Of a stretch of 62,409 nucleotides of DNA, positions 1 through 9,543 are shown piece by piece (the stretch's first letter is position 1; each line of letters opens with the position of its first letter). Both the position numbers and the translations under genes were made by a program. Origin of the DNA: Bacteroides sp. (GTDB lineage: Bacteria > Bacteroidota > Bacteroidia > Bacteroidales > Bacteroidaceae); NCBI RefSeq assembly GCF_030151085.1, contig NZ_JASLER010000098.1, positions 1 to 62,409 on the forward strand, given 5' to 3'. The notes beneath the pieces were generated by a model. It saw only the letters and a list, made by a program, of their open reading frames with translations. It made no database searches and was not told the DNA's origin.

Positions 1-368
1 ACCAGCACATCCGCCTCTTCAGTGGTGATATGTCCGGCAGAATGATTCTTGATGTTATCTTCTTCAATGCAGATTATGTTGCAACGCATCGCCATTTCGC
101 CCGGCTGCAAATCCACACCAATACTTGCCGCTTCCAATGGACCGCGACCTTCATATACTTTCGGCAGATCATAGCCCAGAACGGACATATTCGCCACCTC
201 ACTGCCCGGATGAAATCCATCAGCAACAGTCATCAACCGTCCCGTACGTCCCATTCGCGCCAGTTTATCCATATAAGGCGTATCGGTAGCTTGCAACAAA
301 GTCTTGTTGCCCAAGGCCTTTACAGGCCAGTCAGCCATACCGTCACCCAGTATAATGATGTGTTTCAT
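1..368 (-). CDS. Archaeal-type phosphoglycerate mutase-like protein, possible homoserine kinase (partial)
   Basis: The gene starts with ATG at 368 and runs off the left edge, so only about 122 N-terminal residues are seen. They begin MKHIIILGDGMADWP, the metal-binding start of the alkaline-phosphatase-superfamily ApgM (2,3-bisphosphoglycerate-independent mutase) group, followed by DGFHPGSEVANMSVLGYD, which holds the expected catalytic serine. It lies 13 bp after thrA, so it is very probably co-transcribed. ApgM-like proteins next to threonine genes have been proposed to be the missing homoserine kinase of Bacteroidetes, and this placement fits. I infer that role from context; sequence alone does not separate it from a true mutase. 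Confidence 0.85.
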   Translation of the reverse strand, partial: MKHIIILGDGMADWPVKALGNKTLLQATDTPYMDKLARMGRTGRLMTVADGFHPGSEVANMSVLGYDLPKVYEGRGPLEAASIGVDLQPGEMAMRCNIICIEEDNIKNHSAGHITTEEADVL

Positions 369-381
369 AAATCATCAAACT

Positions 382-2811
382 TTAAACGTTTGCTATACTC
401 ATAATATCCGCAAAGACACCCGCAGCCGTTACGCCCGCACCGGCACCATAGCCTTGTATCATCATCGGATATTCCTTATAACGTTCGGTAGTCAATAAGA
501 TAATATTGTTGCTACCTTCCAAACCGTAGAACGGATGGTTGAAACCTACTTCCTGCAAACCTACAGATGCTTTACCGTTTTCCAGCTTCGCAACGAAACG
601 CCAATGTTTATTCTCGGCTTCCAATACTTTGCGACGTGCTTCGAAATCGGCATCAAGGCTTGGTACTTTCTTCCAGAAGTCTTCCAATGAACCTTCAAAG
701 AAATCATCAGGCACAAAGAGATTCTTTTCCACATCGCTCTGTTCCAAACGATAACCAGCTTCACGCGCCAGGATCACGAGTTTGCGGATTACATCCTTAC
801 CACTAAGGTCGATACGCGGATCGGGTTCGGAATAGCGTTCTTCCTGTGCCATCTTGATAGTCTTGCTGAAAGGAATGTCTGCACTGATCTTGTTGAAGAT
901 ATAATTCAGAGTACCGCTCAACACAGCTTCAATCTTCAATATTTTGTCACCGCTATGGATGAGATCATTAATTGTATTAATAATAGGAAGACCTGCACCT
1001 ACATTCGTTTCAAACAAATACTTCACACCACGCTGACGGGCAATCTGTTTCAGTTCGCGATAATTATCGTATTCCGAAGAAGCAGCAATCTTGTTAGCAG
1101 CTACTACAGATACATTGTGTTGCAGCAAATCCTTATAGAGTGAAGCCACGCCTGCGCTTGCCGTACAGTCAACAAACACAGAATTAAAGATATTCATACC
1201 GATAATTTCGTCACGCAGAGTTTCGAGAGTACTCGGTTTACCATTCTCTTTCAGTTCTTGTTGATAATTGGCAAGATCGAAACCTGAACGATTGAACATA
1301 GCACGATCTGCATCGGCAATACCTACTATATGAAGTTTCAATCCGTTCTCCATCTTTAGTTTCTGTTGTTGGCTGCGAATCTGCTCTACCAAGCTACCGC
1401 CTACCGTACCGATACCACAAATAAATAAGTTCAATACCTGATATTCGGACAAGAAGAATGAATCGTGAATTACATTCAATGATTTACGCAAAGACTTGGA
1501 ATCTACTACAAAAGAAATATTAGTTTCCGAAGCACCTTGCGCACAAGCTATCACATTGATACCATTACGTCCCAACGTTCCGAATAGCTTACCGGCAATA
1601 CCCGGGGTATGTTTCATATTCTCACCTACGATGGCCACTGTAGCCAAGTTCTTCTCTGCTTGGATAGGTGAAATCTCTCCCATCTCGATTTCTTTAGCGA
1701 ACTCTTCATTCAAAACCTCACATGCCAAATCAGCGTCAGCATTACGCACACCGATAGAGGTTGAGTTCTCAGAAGATGCCTGTGATACAAGGAACACACT
1801 AATACCATTCTTAGCCAATGCCTTGAAGATACGGTAGTTCACACCAATCACGCCCACCATACCAAGACCTTGCACGGTAATCAAACTGGTATCATTAATG
1901 GAAGAGATACCTTTAATTGCCTTGCTCTTTCCGTTAGAATCAAGCTTGATAATAGTTCCCTCACCTTCGGGATTGAACGTATTCTTTATTAATATGGGTA
2001 TATTCTTGTGGCAAACCGGATAAATCGTTGGCGGATAAACGACTTTGGCACCGAAGTTACAAAGCTCGGTAGCCTCAACATAACTCAATTCACTGATCGT
2101 ATAAGCGGTAGTTATCACACGCGGATCAGCAGTCATGAAGCCATCTACATCAGTCCAGATTTCTAAAGTTTCGGCATCGAGGGCAGCCGCAATGATGGCA
2201 GCCGTATAATCAGAACCACCACGTCCCAGGTTTGTTACATCACCGGAGACTTTATCAGTAGAGATAAATCCGGGCACCAACGAACATTTGGGCAGATTTT
2301 GAAAAGTTTCACGAATCAAACGGTTCGTCAAATCAACATCTATTACATGCTTGGAGTGCTTCTTCTCAGTCTTGATAAACTTACGCGAATCAAACCATTC
2401 CGCTCCCGTCAGCTCTGCCACTATAATGGAAGAAAGGCGTTCACCGTAGCTTACAATCGTATCGGAAGTTTTCGGCGAAAGATCCTTAATCAGATAAATA
2501 CCCTGGAAAATATCTTTCAGTTCATTGAGCAACTCACCTACCTGACGCTGTAAAGCTACTTGAGCTTCACCTGCCGGAATCACTTCCTTAATCATTTCTA
2601 CATGACGGTAAACAATCTCGCGGAATTCGTTTTCATAAGAAGCATCTCCCACTGCTGCCATCTTGGAGGTGTTAATCAGTTTGTCTGTTATGCCACCCAA
2701 TGCGGACACTACCACTATCACCGGTTCGTTTACTGCTTCTACAATTCTCTTGACGCTCAAAATACTGCTGGCGGAACCTACGGACGAACCACCGAATTTT
2801 AATACTTTCAT
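382..2811 (-). CDS. thrA: Bifunctional aspartate kinase / homoserine dehydrogenase I
   Basis: This 809-residue protein catalyses the first and third steps from aspartate to threonine and methionine. The N-terminal kinase starts KFGGSSVGS and carries the SYGERLSS and GRGGSDYTAA segments. Two ACT-like regulatory segments follow (about 310-460), then a homoserine dehydrogenase whose Rossmann motif GIGTVGGSL lies near residue 470, with NVGAGLPIINT further on. Length is typical of the fused ThrA/MetL enzyme. It follows a threonine-rich leader peptide (2941-3000) and precedes the phosphoglycerate-mutase-like gene by 13 bp. Threonine feedback control through the ACT region is known for the family. 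Confidence 0.97.
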   Translation of the reverse strand: MKVLKFGGSSVGSASSILSVKRIVEAVNEPVIVVVSALGGITDKLINTSKMAAVGDASYENEFREIVYRHVEMIKEVIPAGEAQVALQRQVGELLNELKDIFQGIYLIKDLSPKTSDTIVSYGERLSSIIVAELTGAEWFDSRKFIKTEKKHSKHVIDVDLTNRLIRETFQNLPKCSLVPGFISTDKVSGDVTNLGRGGSDYTAAIIAAALDAETLEIWTDVDGFMTADPRVITTAYTISELSYVEATELCNFGAKVVYPPTIYPVCHKNIPILIKNTFNPEGEGTIIKLDSNGKSKAIKGISSINDTSLITVQGLGMVGVIGVNYRIFKALAKNGISVFLVSQASSENSTSIGVRNADADLACEVLNEEFAKEIEMGEISPIQAEKNLATVAIVGENMKHTPGIAGKLFGTLGRNGINVIACAQGASETNISFVVDSKSLRKSLNVIHDSFFLSEYQVLNLFICGIGTVGGSLVEQIRSQQQKLKMENGLKLHIVGIADADRAMFNRSGFDLANYQQELKENGKPSTLETLRDEIIGMNIFNSVFVDCTASAGVASLYKDLLQHNVSVVAANKIAASSEYDNYRELKQIARQRGVKYLFETNVGAGLPIINTINDLIHSGDKILKIEAVLSGTLNYIFNKISADIPFSKTIKMAQEERYSEPDPRIDLSGKDVIRKLVILAREAGYRLEQSDVEKNLFVPDDFFEGSLEDFWKKVPSLDADFEARRKVLEAENKHWRFVAKLENGKASVGLQEVGFNHPFYGLEGSNNIILLTTERYKEYPMMIQGYGAGAGVTAAGVFADIMSIANV

Positions 2812-2940
2812 TTCTCTTTATATTATTGAGATGGTTGATACAATGTGTCGGAGACAAACCTAAACGGTTTGTATTGACTTGAATTAAATAAAAAAGCTGT
2901 TTGAAAATGGTGTAACACGTAGAAACACAAAATACTATCC

Positions 2941-3000
2941 TTAACCCCTAAGGGTCATGGTACACATCGATGTGACTGTATGTTGATAGTACTTGTTCAT
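2941..3000 (-). CDS. Putative threonine leader peptide of thrA
   Basis: A 19-codon reading frame, MNKYYQHTVTSMCTMTLRG, lies between a good promoter and thrA. Four of its last twelve residues are threonine, as expected for a leader peptide whose translation senses charged tRNA-Thr. It ends 129 bp before the thrA start. The last codons and stop can fold into a small hairpin (TGACCC-TTAG-GGGTTA with one wobble pair), and a 12-bp palindrome CACATCGATGTG lies within the frame. I do not see a strong terminator with a clean stem between leader and thrA, only a weak stem before a T-run near 2891-2896, so the exact mechanism is open. Confidence 0.6.
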   Translation of the reverse strand: MNKYYQHTVTSMCTMTLRG

Positions 3001-3033
3001 TGTCTCTATTTCTATCCTTTCTGATAAGTGTTG

Positions 3034-3041
3034 CAAAAGTA
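3034..3041 (-). promoter_or_regulatory. -7 box of the thr operon promoter
   Basis: TACTTTTG on the minus strand matches the Bacteroides -7 consensus TAnnTTTG and is followed by C. It would start transcription about 25-30 bases before the leader peptide ATG. No convincing -33 TTTG was found. Confidence 0.6.
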
Positions 3042-3196
3042 AGAATAAAAACATTCAATCTATCACTTTTTGCGACTTTTTTGCGATAAAAATATAGAAA
3101 GCTATTAAAAAGGCAAGAAATATGCGCATTCGGCAACTAACATTTTCACAGTCAAAGTACTACTTTATCGCAAATGCCGCAGTTCTTTTATGACAA

Positions 3197-3231
3197 TTTG
3201 ATATTATTTTCAAGATATATCACTATATTTG
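3197..3231 (+). promoter_or_regulatory. Promoter of ansA
   Basis: TTTG at 3197-3200 and TATATTTG at 3224-3231 match the Bacteroides -33 and -7 elements with 23 bp between them, slightly longer than usual. The asparaginase ATG follows 27 bases later. Confidence 0.55.
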
Positions 3232-3258
3232 CGATAGAATACAGAAAGAAAATCAAGC

Positions 3259-4296
3259 ATGAACCCAGAAAACACTTCCGTTTTGTTAATATACACCGGT
3301 GGAACTATCGGAATGATAGAGAATGCAGAAACCGGTGCCTTAGAGAACTTCAACTTCGAGCAACTGCAAAAACATGTGCCCGAACTTCAGAGGTATGCTT
3401 TCCGTATAGATACTTATCAGTTCGATCCTCCAATGGATTCTTCGGATATGGACCCGGATGCATGGCGCAAACTCGTACACATTATCAGTGATAATTACGA
3501 TCGATACACCGGCTTCGTCATTCTGCATGGCACGGATACAATGGCTTATACCGCCTCTGCCCTTAGCTTTATGCTCGAAGGGCTGAGTAAACCTGTTATA
3601 CTTACCGGCTCACAGCTCCCTATCGGGGTGCTCCGCACGGATGGTAAGGAAAATCTGCTAACCAGTATCGAGATAGCCACTGCCTGCCATGCCAACGGAC
3701 AACCTATTGTACCTGAAGTATGTATCTTCTTCGAAAATCATTTGATGCGTGGCAACCGCACTACCAAGATTAATGCGGAAAACTTTAATGCTTTCCGTTC
3801 CTTCAATTACCCGGTGCTTGCCTCAGCAGGTATACATATTAAATATAATAATGTGCAGATTCATGCGCATAACGACCAGCAAATGCTGACTCCGCATTAC
3901 TTACTTGATACAAATATTGCCGTACTGAAGTTATTCCCCGGCATTCAAGAGAATATCGTAGAAGCTATACTTGCTACCAAAGACTTGAAAGCAGTAGTCC
4001 TCGAAACCTACGGTTCGGGCAATGCTCCACGTAAGGAATGGTTCCTCCGCCATCTGCTTGATGCCAGCAAGAGAGGAATTATCATTGTCAATGTAACCCA
4101 ATGTAGCGCCGGTACTGTAGAAATGGAACGCTACGAAACAGGCTATCAATTGATACAAGCCGGAGTAGTCTGCGGATATGATAGCACCACTGAATCTGCC
4201 GTAACAAAACTGATGTTCCTCCTGGGGCATGACTATCCGGTAGATAAAATAAGAGAGTTAATGGGGCAGCCACTGGCAGGAGAGATTACAGTATAG
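3259..4296 (+). CDS. ansA: Type I L-asparaginase
   Basis: The 345-residue protein hydrolyses asparagine to aspartate and ammonia. It has the two threonine motifs of the family: IYTGGTIGM near the start and HGTDTMAYTASAL near residue 90, followed by the TGSQLP segment. It has no signal peptide, which fits the cytoplasmic type I enzyme. The start is supported by a promoter at 3197-3231. The stop codon lies only 2 bp from the stop of the convergent esterase gene, leaving no room for a terminator outside the coding regions. Confidence 0.95.
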   Translation: MNPENTSVLLIYTGGTIGMIENAETGALENFNFEQLQKHVPELQRYAFRIDTYQFDPPMDSSDMDPDAWRKLVHIISDNYDRYTGFVILHGTDTMAYTASALSFMLEGLSKPVILTGSQLPIGVLRTDGKENLLTSIEIATACHANGQPIVPEVCIFFENHLMRGNRTTKINAENFNAFRSFNYPVLASAGIHIKYNNVQIHAHNDQQMLTPHYLLDTNIAVLKLFPGIQENIVEAILATKDLKAVVLETYGSGNAPRKEWFLRHLLDASKRGIIIVNVTQCSAGTVEMERYETGYQLIQAGVVCGYDSTTESAVTKLMFLLGHDYPVDKIRELMGQPLAGEITV

Positions 4297-4298
4297 CA

Positions 4299-6812
4299 TC
4301 AATTTACTACGAAATTCCGAATCTCGCATTCAGTTCTGTCGCCTTTTGCTACACGCAACTGCAAAGTGTGCCGACCTTGTGCAAGTTCTGTTTCCAACAT
4401 ATAGACCCATGGCAAATACAGACCTTTACTCCATTGAGTATAAGTGTCGAGCTTCTTGAATGGAGATCCATCTACACTATACTCCAATGTACAAGCCTGT
4501 GGACCAAAAACGCCGAAAATACCGATGGCACGACCTTCAAAGGAAAGGGATAAACCTGCTCCGGCACGATTAGCAACTAACATAGGAACATTTACAAAAC
4601 CATTGCGGGTACCGGCTTTAACTGTAGGTGTCCAGTCATCTATTATCTTCCAACCAATGAGTTGCTTGGCGGCATGGATGTCGATGAGCTTTCCGTTTAT
4701 GTACGAATAGGTATCTATCGGATTCTGTGGCAATGCATGGGATTGAATGGATTTATGAACCACCTCCCCACTCCAATTCAAATCAAAAAGGTGGTTGATG
4801 GCAGCAGCATATATCTTATGCCCATTCCAGGCTGGATGTGTACCTCCGAAATCATCCCAATTAAACTCACCGTCACGCATACGACGAGCCACCTCTTCAG
4901 CCAAATTGATGCTGGGAAGATTGTAATAATTGGCAATTCCCTCATGGTTCATAATCACCTGTGGCTGAATGCCTCGATTGAGCAAAGGAATAAACGGGTC
5001 ATAAATGAAGTGCATCATCACAATATCCATCTCCAGATTGGCAGTAAGGGCATGACGAACTACGCCTTCCGTACCACGCACCTGCTGAATGTAATTGAAA
5101 CCATTGGTATCATCATTCACCGCAGCTTCGAAGAATAACAAATCGGGGGTGCACTTCTGCAGAACATCATGATCCAAACGGAAAGCATGCGGAGTGCTAC
5201 CTGTAGAGCCAATGCCTGCATCAACAAATGTAAACTCCGTATCAGGGAAACGTTGTTTCAAGTCTTCTTGTATCATATCCCTCCAACCACGCATTTCGGT
5301 GATGGAACCACCCAAGAAGGCAACACAGCCTTTCTTCTCTTTCGTAAATTTCAGATAGGAATTGGCTAGACTACCCCGTTGATGAATCACTTGCTTCTGT
5401 TGATATCCGGACTGATAACGGAGAATGAAATCGACTACCGGTTCCGGATTATCCAGACTATGGGGATGATGATCGCAACCAGGTTTCAGAATGATTTCGA
5501 CTACGCCACCCAAGGCACGGTAACGCTCGGCAGCCAGTTTCATGTGTTGTTCATAAGGAACAGTCTTGTCGCTATCACCGCAGACTGCTATAATGGGAAT
5601 ACCAGCTGCAGCCAAAGGGGCAAGGTTGTCGATAGCATTTCCCTTAAAACCATTTACTGCTTCATTCGTCAATCCCCACTCTTTGAGAAAGTCAGCCCAC
5701 AGATTGGGGTCTTTGAAGGTAGCAAAGCGAGTCATGTCACACACCGGAGCATCGAGGTAAATACAGGCCACTTTGCTAGGATTCCTTGCCGCCCAGTTAA
5801 CAGCAAATAGTCCGCCACGGCTAAACCCTTCGAGAGTTACTTTCGGAGAAAGATTGTAGTACCGGCACATTACATTATAGAAGGCATCACCCAGATTGAG
5901 TGAACGGGGGCTACCATAAAGATAGGTCACATCGAAATAAACAACATGGAATCCCTTCTCAAGTAAAGCCACATCTACTGAAGGAAATGCACCAAAAAAG
6001 GCGGGACGCCATATCCAGGGACGACCTTCGGCTGCCTTACGAGGGACGACAACAGTTGCTTGGCGTGTGTTGTAAAAAAAGTCGTAACGGTCATAACCTG
6101 CCCATTGTGATTTCTTTCCGGGAAAAGCTTGTTCGGTATTGATAGCAGGAACTTCCTTGCCGGTTAGAGTACGGTAGAGCTCGCCGGCTATAAGAGCAGC
6201 GCCTTGTTCATTGGGGTGAACGCCATCTACATAATAATCGGGATTAGGTTTCAATGCAGAGTAGAGATCGATAACAGACAGATTGCGCTTCTTGGCTACA
6301 TCGCGAAGAATGGGAATAATGCAAGTAGAAATCACACTGTCATTGATATCAAAGTTATTTTTAAAGACAGCGGCAGGTAAACAGAGATAGATTTTAGGTT
6401 TAGAAGAAAGAGATTGTAGAATGTCGAGCATCGCGTTCAGATCTTTCCGGAAGTCTTTTCCATACTTCCAATTATGGGATTTACTGTCGTTAGTACCCAA
6501 CTTGATGGTGATAATATCGGGTTGGAAAGACTGCACATCACGAAAGGCCTGTTCGCGCATATAAGGATTGTCACCCTTATTGAGCAGGGTACGAGCACTA
6601 ACACCGAAATTCCTTACGTCGTAGTCTTCGCCCAAGAGTTGAGAAAGCAGTCCCGGATAACTATTCTGAAACGGGTTCTTGATGCCTGAACCATAGGTGA
6701 TACTGTTGCCGATACAAGCAACCTTTACAACCTTCTTCTCTTGTGCCATTCCCCATAAACAGGAAAGGCACAGTACAAGTAAAACTAAGCTTCTATTTTT
6801 CATGAAAATCAT
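4299..6812 (-). CDS. Secreted multi-domain SGNH / alpha-beta hydrolase esterase
   Basis: This 837-residue exported protein appears to hold several catalytic domains. After a signal peptide (about 1-24) comes an SGNH domain with GNSITYGSG (Ser37) and its closing DGVHPNEQG block near 200. Next is an alpha/beta-hydrolase segment with nucleophile elbow GFSRGG (near 333) and CDHHPH (near 455). A second SGNH domain follows, with GGSITEMRGW (near 505) and a GGTHPAWNGH block (near 670), then a C-terminal beta-type region. It lies 12 bp after fucP in the same direction, so it is probably read with the fucose operon. I infer a role in removing acyl groups from fucose-containing glycans; the substrate is unknown. 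A second ATG lies at 6803. Confidence 0.85.
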   Translation of the reverse strand: MIFMKNRSLVLLVLCLSCLWGMAQEKKVVKVACIGNSITYGSGIKNPFQNSYPGLLSQLLGEDYDVRNFGVSARTLLNKGDNPYMREQAFRDVQSFQPDIITIKLGTNDSKSHNWKYGKDFRKDLNAMLDILQSLSSKPKIYLCLPAAVFKNNFDINDSVISTCIIPILRDVAKKRNLSVIDLYSALKPNPDYYVDGVHPNEQGAALIAGELYRTLTGKEVPAINTEQAFPGKKSQWAGYDRYDFFYNTRQATVVVPRKAAEGRPWIWRPAFFGAFPSVDVALLEKGFHVVYFDVTYLYGSPRSLNLGDAFYNVMCRYYNLSPKVTLEGFSRGGLFAVNWAARNPSKVACIYLDAPVCDMTRFATFKDPNLWADFLKEWGLTNEAVNGFKGNAIDNLAPLAAAGIPIIAVCGDSDKTVPYEQHMKLAAERYRALGGVVEIILKPGCDHHPHSLDNPEPVVDFILRYQSGYQQKQVIHQRGSLANSYLKFTKEKKGCVAFLGGSITEMRGWRDMIQEDLKQRFPDTEFTFVDAGIGSTGSTPHAFRLDHDVLQKCTPDLLFFEAAVNDDTNGFNYIQQVRGTEGVVRHALTANLEMDIVMMHFIYDPFIPLLNRGIQPQVIMNHEGIANYYNLPSINLAEEVARRMRDGEFNWDDFGGTHPAWNGHKIYAAAINHLFDLNWSGEVVHKSIQSHALPQNPIDTYSYINGKLIDIHAAKQLIGWKIIDDWTPTVKAGTRNGFVNVPMLVANRAGAGLSLSFEGRAIGIFGVFGPQACTLEYSVDGSPFKKLDTYTQWSKGLYLPWVYMLETELAQGRHTLQLRVAKGDRTECEIRNFVVN

Positions 6813-6824
6813 ATTTTATATTCG

Positions 6825-8141
6825 TTAGGCTTTCTCACGTCTATACGAGCGATGCCCATACATAATAATTACAACAAAGCAGATAAGAGGCAATATAAAT
6901 GAAAGATTTACTGCCGGCATGCCAAACAAAGTACCTTGGTCGATAATGCTTGCTTGAAGCGGCGGTAACACAGAGCCACCCAAAATAGCCATTATAAGTC
7001 CGGCAGCTCCGAACTTGGCATCATCGCCTAATCCCCGTAATGCTATTCCATAAATTGTGGGAAACATTAATGACATACATGCTGATATACCGACCAGACA
7101 ATACATTCCTAAAATATTTTGCAAAGATATAACTCCTACCGTAAATATGCAGGCAGCAATCGCCAGTATCTTCAGTAAAAAGCCCGGGCTGAGATAGCGT
7201 AAGATGAAAGTACATATAAACCGGCTGATACAGAAAATAACCATTGCCACTATATTATACTCTTGTGACAATACTTCCGCCGCTTTCTCTTCCATGCCTC
7301 CAGCCATAAACAAACGAGTACCGTACTGAATGACAAACGTCCAACACATAATCTGCGCACCTACATAGAAGAACTGAGCAATAACCCCTTCCCGATAGTG
7401 AGGGATATGAACTATGCGTTTCAACGTCGGCAAGAAATTGATGTCGTGCGACTGTTCGGTATTCTTAGGCATCTTCACCATACGAATTAATAAAAGCATC
7501 ATCAAGACCACAGCACCTATAATAAGATAAGGAGTAATCAATACGCTCAAATCTGAATCACGAACCGTTTCAAATTCACTGATAGAGAGCTGACCGCGTT
7601 CTACAGTATCCATGGGGTTCAAGCGGTTCTGAATAAAGTTCATTGCCACATACATACCCAGCAATGAACCCATCGGGTTAAAAGACTGTGCCAGGTTCAG
7701 ACGACGGGTAGCCGTCTCTTCTGTTCCCATCGAAAGTATATACGGATTACTACTGGTTTCAAGAAAAGACAATCCGCATGTCAATATGAAGTAAGCTATC
7801 AAAAAAGGATAATAACTACCAGACAACATAGCCGGGAAAAACAGAAAAGCACCAACTGCATACAGCCCTAGTCCCAACATTACACCTGCCTTATAGGAAA
7901 ACCGACGGATAAACATAGCAGCCGGAAAAGCCATGGCAAAGTAACCGCCGTAGAAAGCAACTTGTACCAAAGCTCCATCAGTTACGCTCATGCGGAATAT
8001 TTTGGAAAAAGCTTTCACCATGGGGTTGGTAATATCGTTGGCAAAGCCCCATAGAGCAAAGCAACTGGTGATCATAATAAAAGGTATCAGATAACTCACA
8101 CCATTCTTACTAAGAATCGAAGTTTTTTTTGTGTCATTCAT
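6825..8141 (-). CDS. fucP: L-fucose:H+ symporter
   Basis: A 438-residue major-facilitator protein with about twelve membrane segments. It carries the FANDITNPM and FLETSSNPYI motifs, whose acidic residues (Asp36 and a Glu near 128) correspond to the proton- and sugar-coupling residues of FucP. It imports fucose across the inner membrane. The gene follows fucK by 16 bp in the fucose operon and is followed 12 bp later by the secreted esterase. Confidence 0.93.
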   Translation of the reverse strand: MNDTKKTSILSKNGVSYLIPFIMITSCFALWGFANDITNPMVKAFSKIFRMSVTDGALVQVAFYGGYFAMAFPAAMFIRRFSYKAGVMLGLGLYAVGAFLFFPAMLSGSYYPFLIAYFILTCGLSFLETSSNPYILSMGTEETATRRLNLAQSFNPMGSLLGMYVAMNFIQNRLNPMDTVERGQLSISEFETVRDSDLSVLITPYLIIGAVVLMMLLLIRMVKMPKNTEQSHDINFLPTLKRIVHIPHYREGVIAQFFYVGAQIMCWTFVIQYGTRLFMAGGMEEKAAEVLSQEYNIVAMVIFCISRFICTFILRYLSPGFLLKILAIAACIFTVGVISLQNILGMYCLVGISACMSLMFPTIYGIALRGLGDDAKFGAAGLIMAILGGSVLPPLQASIIDQGTLFGMPAVNLSFILPLICFVVIIMYGHRSYRREKA

Positions 8142-8157
8142 AATGGTAGTAGATTCT

Positions 8158-9543
8158 TTAAATTATTTCTTTGATTTCGCTTCGACTTTTTATGTCGCCT
8201 TTGGTCAATGCTTGCACTAGAATATTGCCGATGGCAGTAGCCTCTACCGGTCCTGCATAGACCGGGATTCCCAATGCTTCGGCCGTGAGACGATTAAGCA
8301 AACGGTTACGACAGCCTCCTCCTACTATATGCAATTGTTCTACCGGATGTGGAATCAGGCTGTTCAGTTGCTCAATCCCACGTTTGTAGCGTTGTGCCAG
8401 TGATTGTAAAATACATCGTACATATTCTCCTTGCGAAACCGGTATTTGCAAAGCATGTTGTCGACAATAATCGGCAATGGCAGTTTCCATATCTATCGGA
8501 TTTTGGAAAGATTTATCATCAACATCTATCATGGAAGATATGTCAGCTACTTCAGCGGACGTAATCAGATATTCATAATCAGTTTCTTCACCTCGCTCTT
8601 TCCACTGACTGATAAGACATTGCAACATCCAAAGACCTGTTATATTTTGCAAAAAACGGATATTACCTCCCACTCCACCTTCATTGGTGAACCCGGCTTT
8701 GCGAGCATCTTCCGTCAAAATAGGTTGCTGTACTTCCACACCGAGCAACGACCAAGTACCCGAACTCAAGAAAGCACTACAACCGCACGTAGTAACCGGA
8801 ACCGCAAATACGGCACTCGATGTATCGTGTGAACCGACTGCTATCACTTCCACTTCTTCCGATAAGCCAATTTCTTCCTGAATCTCCGGTTTCAGTTTTC
8901 CACGTACAGTACCCGGCATCACTATTTCACCAAACAAGTGTTGTGGTAGACCTATCTTCTCTATCAGAGGATGATTCCATGTACGTGTACGGGCATCCAG
9001 CAACTCTGAAGTAGAAGCGATGCAATACTCATTATTAGCAACACCTGTAAGATAGTAACTAAACAAATCGGGCATAAACAAGAGTTTATCGGCAACTTTT
9101 AATTGAACATCATCCCCTTTCCTCATGCTATAAAGCTGAAAAAGTGTATTGATAGACATCATTTGAATACCCGCCTGTGCATAATGCGCCGACAACTCAG
9201 CCTCATCAAAAAGTTCTTCCGGCAAACCATCCGTACGCGAATCACGATAACAGACGGGGTTTCCAAGCAAATTGCCGTCTTTATCAATTAAACCAAAGTC
9301 CACTCCCCACGTATCAATGCCGATGCTCTTGACGGAGTATCCTTTGAGAGCAGCCTGACGAAGTGCGTTCTTCATTTCCTCGAATAAAGACAGGAAATCC
9401 CAATATATATGATTACCCATTCGCACTTGCCGGTTAGGAAAGCGATACACTTCTTCGAGTTTCAGCACCCCTTGGTCAATGGAACCGGCCATTATCCGAC
9501 CGCTTCCACCTCCAAAGTCAACTGCTAAATAGGTATTCATCAT
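8158..9543 (-). CDS. fucK: L-fuculokinase (rhamnulokinase-like FGGY kinase)
   Basis: A 461-residue sugar kinase of the FGGY family. It begins with the phosphate-binding AVDFGGGSGR, then GIDTWGVDFGL, GSHDTSSAV and the C-terminal adenosine-binding GGGCRNRLLN. The sequence type is closer to RhaB than to the E. coli FucK, but the neighbours (fucA, fucI, fucP) point to L-fuculose as substrate, as described for the Bacteroides fucose operon. Its ATG overlaps the fucA stop by 4 bases (ATGA), a sign of translational coupling; a second ATG follows immediately. Confidence 0.9.
   Translation of the reverse strand: MMNTYLAVDFGGGSGRIMAGSIDQGVLKLEEVYRFPNRQVRMGNHIYWDFLSLFEEMKNALRQAALKGYSVKSIGIDTWGVDFGLIDKDGNLLGNPVCYRDSRTDGLPEELFDEAELSAHYAQAGIQMMSINTLFQLYSMRKGDDVQLKVADKLLFMPDLFSYYLTGVANNEYCIASTSELLDARTRTWNHPLIEKIGLPQHLFGEIVMPGTVRGKLKPEIQEEIGLSEEVEVIAVGSHDTSSAVFAVPVTTCGCSAFLSSGTWSLLGVEVQQPILTEDARKAGFTNEGGVGGNIRFLQNITGLWMLQCLISQWKERGEETDYEYLITSAEVADISSMIDVDDKSFQNPIDMETAIADYCRQHALQIPVSQGEYVRCILQSLAQRYKRGIEQLNSLIPHPVEQLHIVGGGCRNRLLNRLTAEALGIPVYAGPVEATAIGNILVQALTKGDIKSRSEIKEII

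Noticed and set aside
2948..3136. A 62-codon minus-strand frame overlapping the thr leader
   Set aside because: It begins upstream of the promoter and its composition is not gene-like; the 19-codon leader is in another frame.
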